Shown: piece by piece, positions 15,972 to 17,981 of the stretch
Position numbering within the stretch: position 1 is the stretch's first letter
Layout: the number at the start of each line of letters is the position of its first letter
Position numbers and translations under genes: made by a program
Notes under the pieces: model-generated
The model's database searches: none
Seen by the model: the letters and a program-made list of their open reading frames with translations, nothing else
What the model was told of the DNA's origin: nothing
Source: an uncultured Collinsella sp.
GTDB lineage: Bacteria > Actinomycetota > Coriobacteriia > Coriobacteriales > Coriobacteriaceae
Direction: 5' to 3'
NCBI GenBank assembly: GCA_902388545.1
Contig: CABMPS010000015.1
Span: 1 to 17,981, forward strand
DNA: 17,981 nucleotides

Positions 15972-16859
15972 TTAATCTGCTGCATAGTCAGCTATGCATC
16001 TAGCAACGTACTCAGCAAGCTTAACTGGCACGGCATTGCCAATCGCCTGCTCAATGTCTGTCTTGGACCCGACAAACTCAAACTCTTCGGGGAAGGTTTG
16101 CAGATAGCTGCGCTCCTTGTATGTTAAGGCTCTCACACCTTCAGAAATATCAGCCTTGTCGGCATGATGCCTCTTATATGCTGGCGGTATCGGACGGTTG
16201 GTGCCTCGTACCGTTACCGCTGGCTCGTCAATCGTGAAGACGCCCCTACGCTGGAAGTTGCGTGGATGCATGTAGAAGTATTGCGTGCCGAGCGAATCGC
16301 CAAGGTAATCCCTGACGGTCATCTGCTTGTCGCTCAGCCTTGAATCCAAGAGTTCGCCGAGAAAGTCATCTTTATCACCAAGATGACCGACAAGGATAAA
16401 GCGCCTGCGAATCTGAGGCACACCACATAGACTGGCGTTGAGGACGCGCCTCGTGAGACCGTATCCAGCATTGCGGAATATTTCCAGCGCCTCGGGCAGG
16501 ACGTCCATCCGCTCGATATTGTAAACATTCTCCATGACGAACCACTCGGGTCTGACGTCCCGAACTATCTCAGCATATCGGATGGTGAGATTGGCCCTTT
16601 TGCCGCGCTGTCTGGCGCCCGCAATGGAGAAGTCCTGGCAAGGGGGGCCACCGATTATCATCGACGGCGAATACTCTTCAATTTTCGGGACCGCTTCCGC
16701 ATCGTAAAGATCGTATTTGAATGCCGGGTGGTCGAAGTTTGCCGAATAGATGTCGACAGCCGCCTGCCAGTTATCAAACGCCGCCTTTATGTTGAAGCCC
16801 GCATTCTGGAATCCGAGCGACATACCGCCGCATCCCGAGAAAAGATCAACGCAGTCCAT
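15972..16859 (-). CDS. DNA (cytosine-5)-methyltransferase 2 of the restriction operon, 295 aa
   Basis: It transfers a methyl group from S-adenosylmethionine to cytosine C5. Motifs: I DLFSGCGGMSLGF (about 5-17), IV GGPPCQDFS with catalytic C74, VI ENV (110-112), VIII QIRRRFILVG (149-158), IX VTVRGTNRP (215-223) and X AIGNAVPV (272-279). The stretch between VIII and IX, which normally holds the target-recognition domain, is only about 55 residues, so the enzyme is compact. The ATG (16857-16859) has AGGAGGG about 9 bases upstream, inside the end of the first methyltransferase, with a 14-base overlap. The two enzymes share the same short architecture and much of their sequence, so they are probably an old duplication in which each modifies one strand or form of the target site. 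Confidence 0.92.
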   Translation of the reverse strand: MDCVDLFSGCGGMSLGFQNAGFNIKAAFDNWQAAVDIYSANFDHPAFKYDLYDAEAVPKIEEYSPSMIIGGPPCQDFSIAGARQRGKRANLTIRYAEIVRDVRPEWFVMENVYNIERMDVLPEALEIFRNAGYGLTRRVLNASLCGVPQIRRRFILVGHLGDKDDFLGELLDSRLSDKQMTVRDYLGDSLGTQYFYMHPRNFQRRGVFTIDEPAVTVRGTNRPIPPAYKRHHADKADISEGVRALTYKERSYLQTFPEEFEFVGSKTDIEQAIGNAVPVKLAEYVARCIADYAAD

Positions 16860-17784
16860 CGCTCACATCCCTCCTGTACTCTAGTAGCGCTCGTGCAACG
16901 TAGGTGGCAAGGTTTACCGGTACGGCGTTGCCCACCATCTGGTTGATATCCGTCTTACTCCCAAAGAACTTGAAAGACTCCGGGAAAGTCTGGATCCTAC
17001 TGCGTTCCTTTGGAGTCAAGCACCGGGCTTGACTGAGGTCCGCCGCGTCGTTGGGGTGAAGCTTGTAGTTCGGCGGTATCGGCCTGTCCACACCACGAAT
17101 AGTGACCGAGGGCTCGTCGATGCTGAAGATGGCCCGCCTCGTGTAGCTTCGCGGAATTCTGAAGTAGTAATCAATTCCAAGCTCGTTACCGAGATACTCA
17201 CGAATTGTCATCTGATGGTCAGAAAGGCCCTTCTCAAGATATGGGTCGAGGAACCCGTCGGGCGCCCCAAGGCATCCGATCAAGAAGTATCTCTTGCGAG
17301 CTTGGGGGACCCCGCACAGGCTTGCATCCATCACTCGCCCACTCAAGCCATAACCCTGCGCTTTGAGGGTGGCCCGAATCGCTTCCATGGATTTGCTCGT
17401 TCGAACGCGTGGGACGTTCTCCATAACGATGAAGCGAGGCTTGCACCTCGCGATGATCTCGGCATATCTAACAGAGAGGATTGCGCGCCCACCATCCTCG
17501 GATCTCTTGCCGGCCTGCGAGAAATCCTGACAAGGAGGCCCGCCGATGATGATATCCGGAGCGAAGCCGGCAACTTCCTCGGATACGGAAACGTCGGAGA
17601 GATCCCTTTTGAAAACAGGATGCTGGAAGTTAGCGCGATAGACATCAATGGCAGCGTCCCAATTGTCGTAGGCAGCCACAACATTGACGCCAGCCTTTTC
17701 GAAGCCGAGGGACATTCCGCCGCAGCCGGCGAAAAGGTCAACTGCCGTTATGTTCCTCTCGTTTTCCACGCGCTCGGTCTCCAT
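16846..17784 (-). CDS. DNA (cytosine-5)-methyltransferase 1 of the restriction operon, 312 aa
   Basis: The first gene of the operon. The motifs are complete: I DLFAGCGGMSLGF (16-28), IV GGPPCQDFSQAG with catalytic C85, VI MENV (121-124), VIII QARKRYFLIG (161-170), IX VTIRGVDRP (about 227-235) and X VGNAVPV (284-290). The frame is open to the right edge, but the region before METERVENE does not look like methyltransferase. I take the ATG at 17782-17784; the GTG at 17767-17769 is an alternative with a GGAG about 9 bases upstream and would give 307 residues. It is the first of two paralogous enzymes whose job is to protect host sites from the McrB-like/DUF2357 nuclease. The motor and nuclease genes follow directly, so all four are probably one transcript. 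Confidence 0.92.
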   Translation of the reverse strand: METERVENERNITAVDLFAGCGGMSLGFEKAGVNVVAAYDNWDAAIDVYRANFQHPVFKRDLSDVSVSEEVAGFAPDIIIGGPPCQDFSQAGKRSEDGGRAILSVRYAEIIARCKPRFIVMENVPRVRTSKSMEAIRATLKAQGYGLSGRVMDASLCGVPQARKRYFLIGCLGAPDGFLDPYLEKGLSDHQMTIREYLGNELGIDYYFRIPRSYTRRAIFSIDEPSVTIRGVDRPIPPNYKLHPNDAADLSQARCLTPKERSRIQTFPESFKFFGSKTDINQMVGNAVPVNLATYVARALLEYRRDVSDGLR

Positions 17785-17981
17785 TTCGATAGATACAGAC
17801 AAATAAATAATTATAATTTCGTTTCTTCCAACATGCTTCAAGATCAGTCGGCAACAGAACAAATCCAGTTGTAACGCTTCGCCCGGACAAGAATCGCTCG
17901 TGCTCGATTCGAGCTTATTGCCGCCCAGCAGGGCAACCACTGTCGCATGCTCGCCCGTCAGAGGCCGTCCGCGCCGCATCC
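17785..17981. other. Upstream region of the restriction operon with a 13-base palindrome
   Basis: Apart from the -10 box, this edge contains the odd-centre palindrome GCTCGATTCGAGC (17902-17914), which could be a repressor site for the operon. The minus-strand frame of methyltransferase 1 stays open to the edge with fairly coding-like text (MRRGRPLTGEHATVVALL), possibly a chance extension or the remains of another gene. I cannot assign a function. Confidence 0.3.
17810..17815 (-). promoter_or_regulatory. TATAAT -10 box of the restriction operon
   Basis: Read on the minus strand, a perfect TATAAT lies about 26 bases ahead of the ATG at 17784, in an unusually AT-rich patch. A well spaced -35 is not seen; TTGAAG at 17836-17841 is 20 bases away, so an activator or a non-standard -35 may be needed. 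Confidence 0.4.

Noticed and set aside
17785..17979. Methyltransferase 1 starting at the window edge (377 residues)
   Set aside because: The extra 65 residues resemble no methyltransferase N-terminus and would place the TATAAT box inside the coding region.
1..17981. CRISPR array
   Set aside because: No set of regularly spaced short repeats was found; the only tandem repeats are the 2-copy 40-bp unit and the 2-copy decamer.
1..17981. tRNA or rRNA genes, transposase or integrase
   Set aside because: No cloverleaf-like or rRNA-like stretch, and no DDE, tyrosine or serine recombinase motif was recognised on either strand.

Overview
The window looks like an accessory defence island from a GC-rich Gram-positive bacterium, most likely a gut Coriobacteriia (Collinsella-like actinobacterium). 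This rests on base composition, strong GGAGG-type ribosome sites, a tail-protein fragment and a zinc-ribbon protein of types I associate with that group; no rRNA or housekeeping gene confirms it. Almost everything is on the minus strand; the only sizeable plus-strand gene is at 9113-11278.

Left part (1-6441). The first 160 bases hold the start of a secreted protein that runs off the left edge. A 64-residue acidic orphan follows (282-476). Next is the main find: a two-gene minus-strand operon at 630-6441. Its first gene encodes a 1310-residue SF2 helicase with a C-terminal PD-(D/E)XK-type nuclease. The second, overlapping it by 17 bases, encodes a 631-residue protein ending in an Argonaute PIWI-like tail motif. 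Gene order, overlap, sizes and domains fit the DdmDE plasmid-elimination system first described in Vibrio cholerae, here divergent and apparently in an actinobacterium.

Middle part (6442-11602). This holds two doubtful small ORFs, a strong hairpin, an uncharacterised 206-residue protein, a six-helix membrane protein, a 108-residue unknown protein with a decayed 3' copy about 1.1 kb away (60-bp direct repeats flanking the membrane gene), and a 721-residue plus-strand protein with a four-cysteine zinc ribbon. The last has its own good promoter carrying a tandem decamer between the -35 and -10. A truncated phage tail protein gene (11354-11602) shows that phage DNA was once present.

Right part (11659-17784). 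A tight minus-strand operon encodes two related cytosine-5 DNA methyltransferases, an McrB-like AAA+ motor, and an 811-residue DUF2357/McrC-like PD-(D/E)XK nuclease. The layout matches LlaJI/BsuMI-type restriction-modification: two methylases protect the site and a motor-nuclease pair cuts unmodified DNA. The window thus joins a probable Argonaute-helicase anti-plasmid system to an NTP-driven restriction system, with several uncharacterised genes between them that are candidate defence or regulatory genes.
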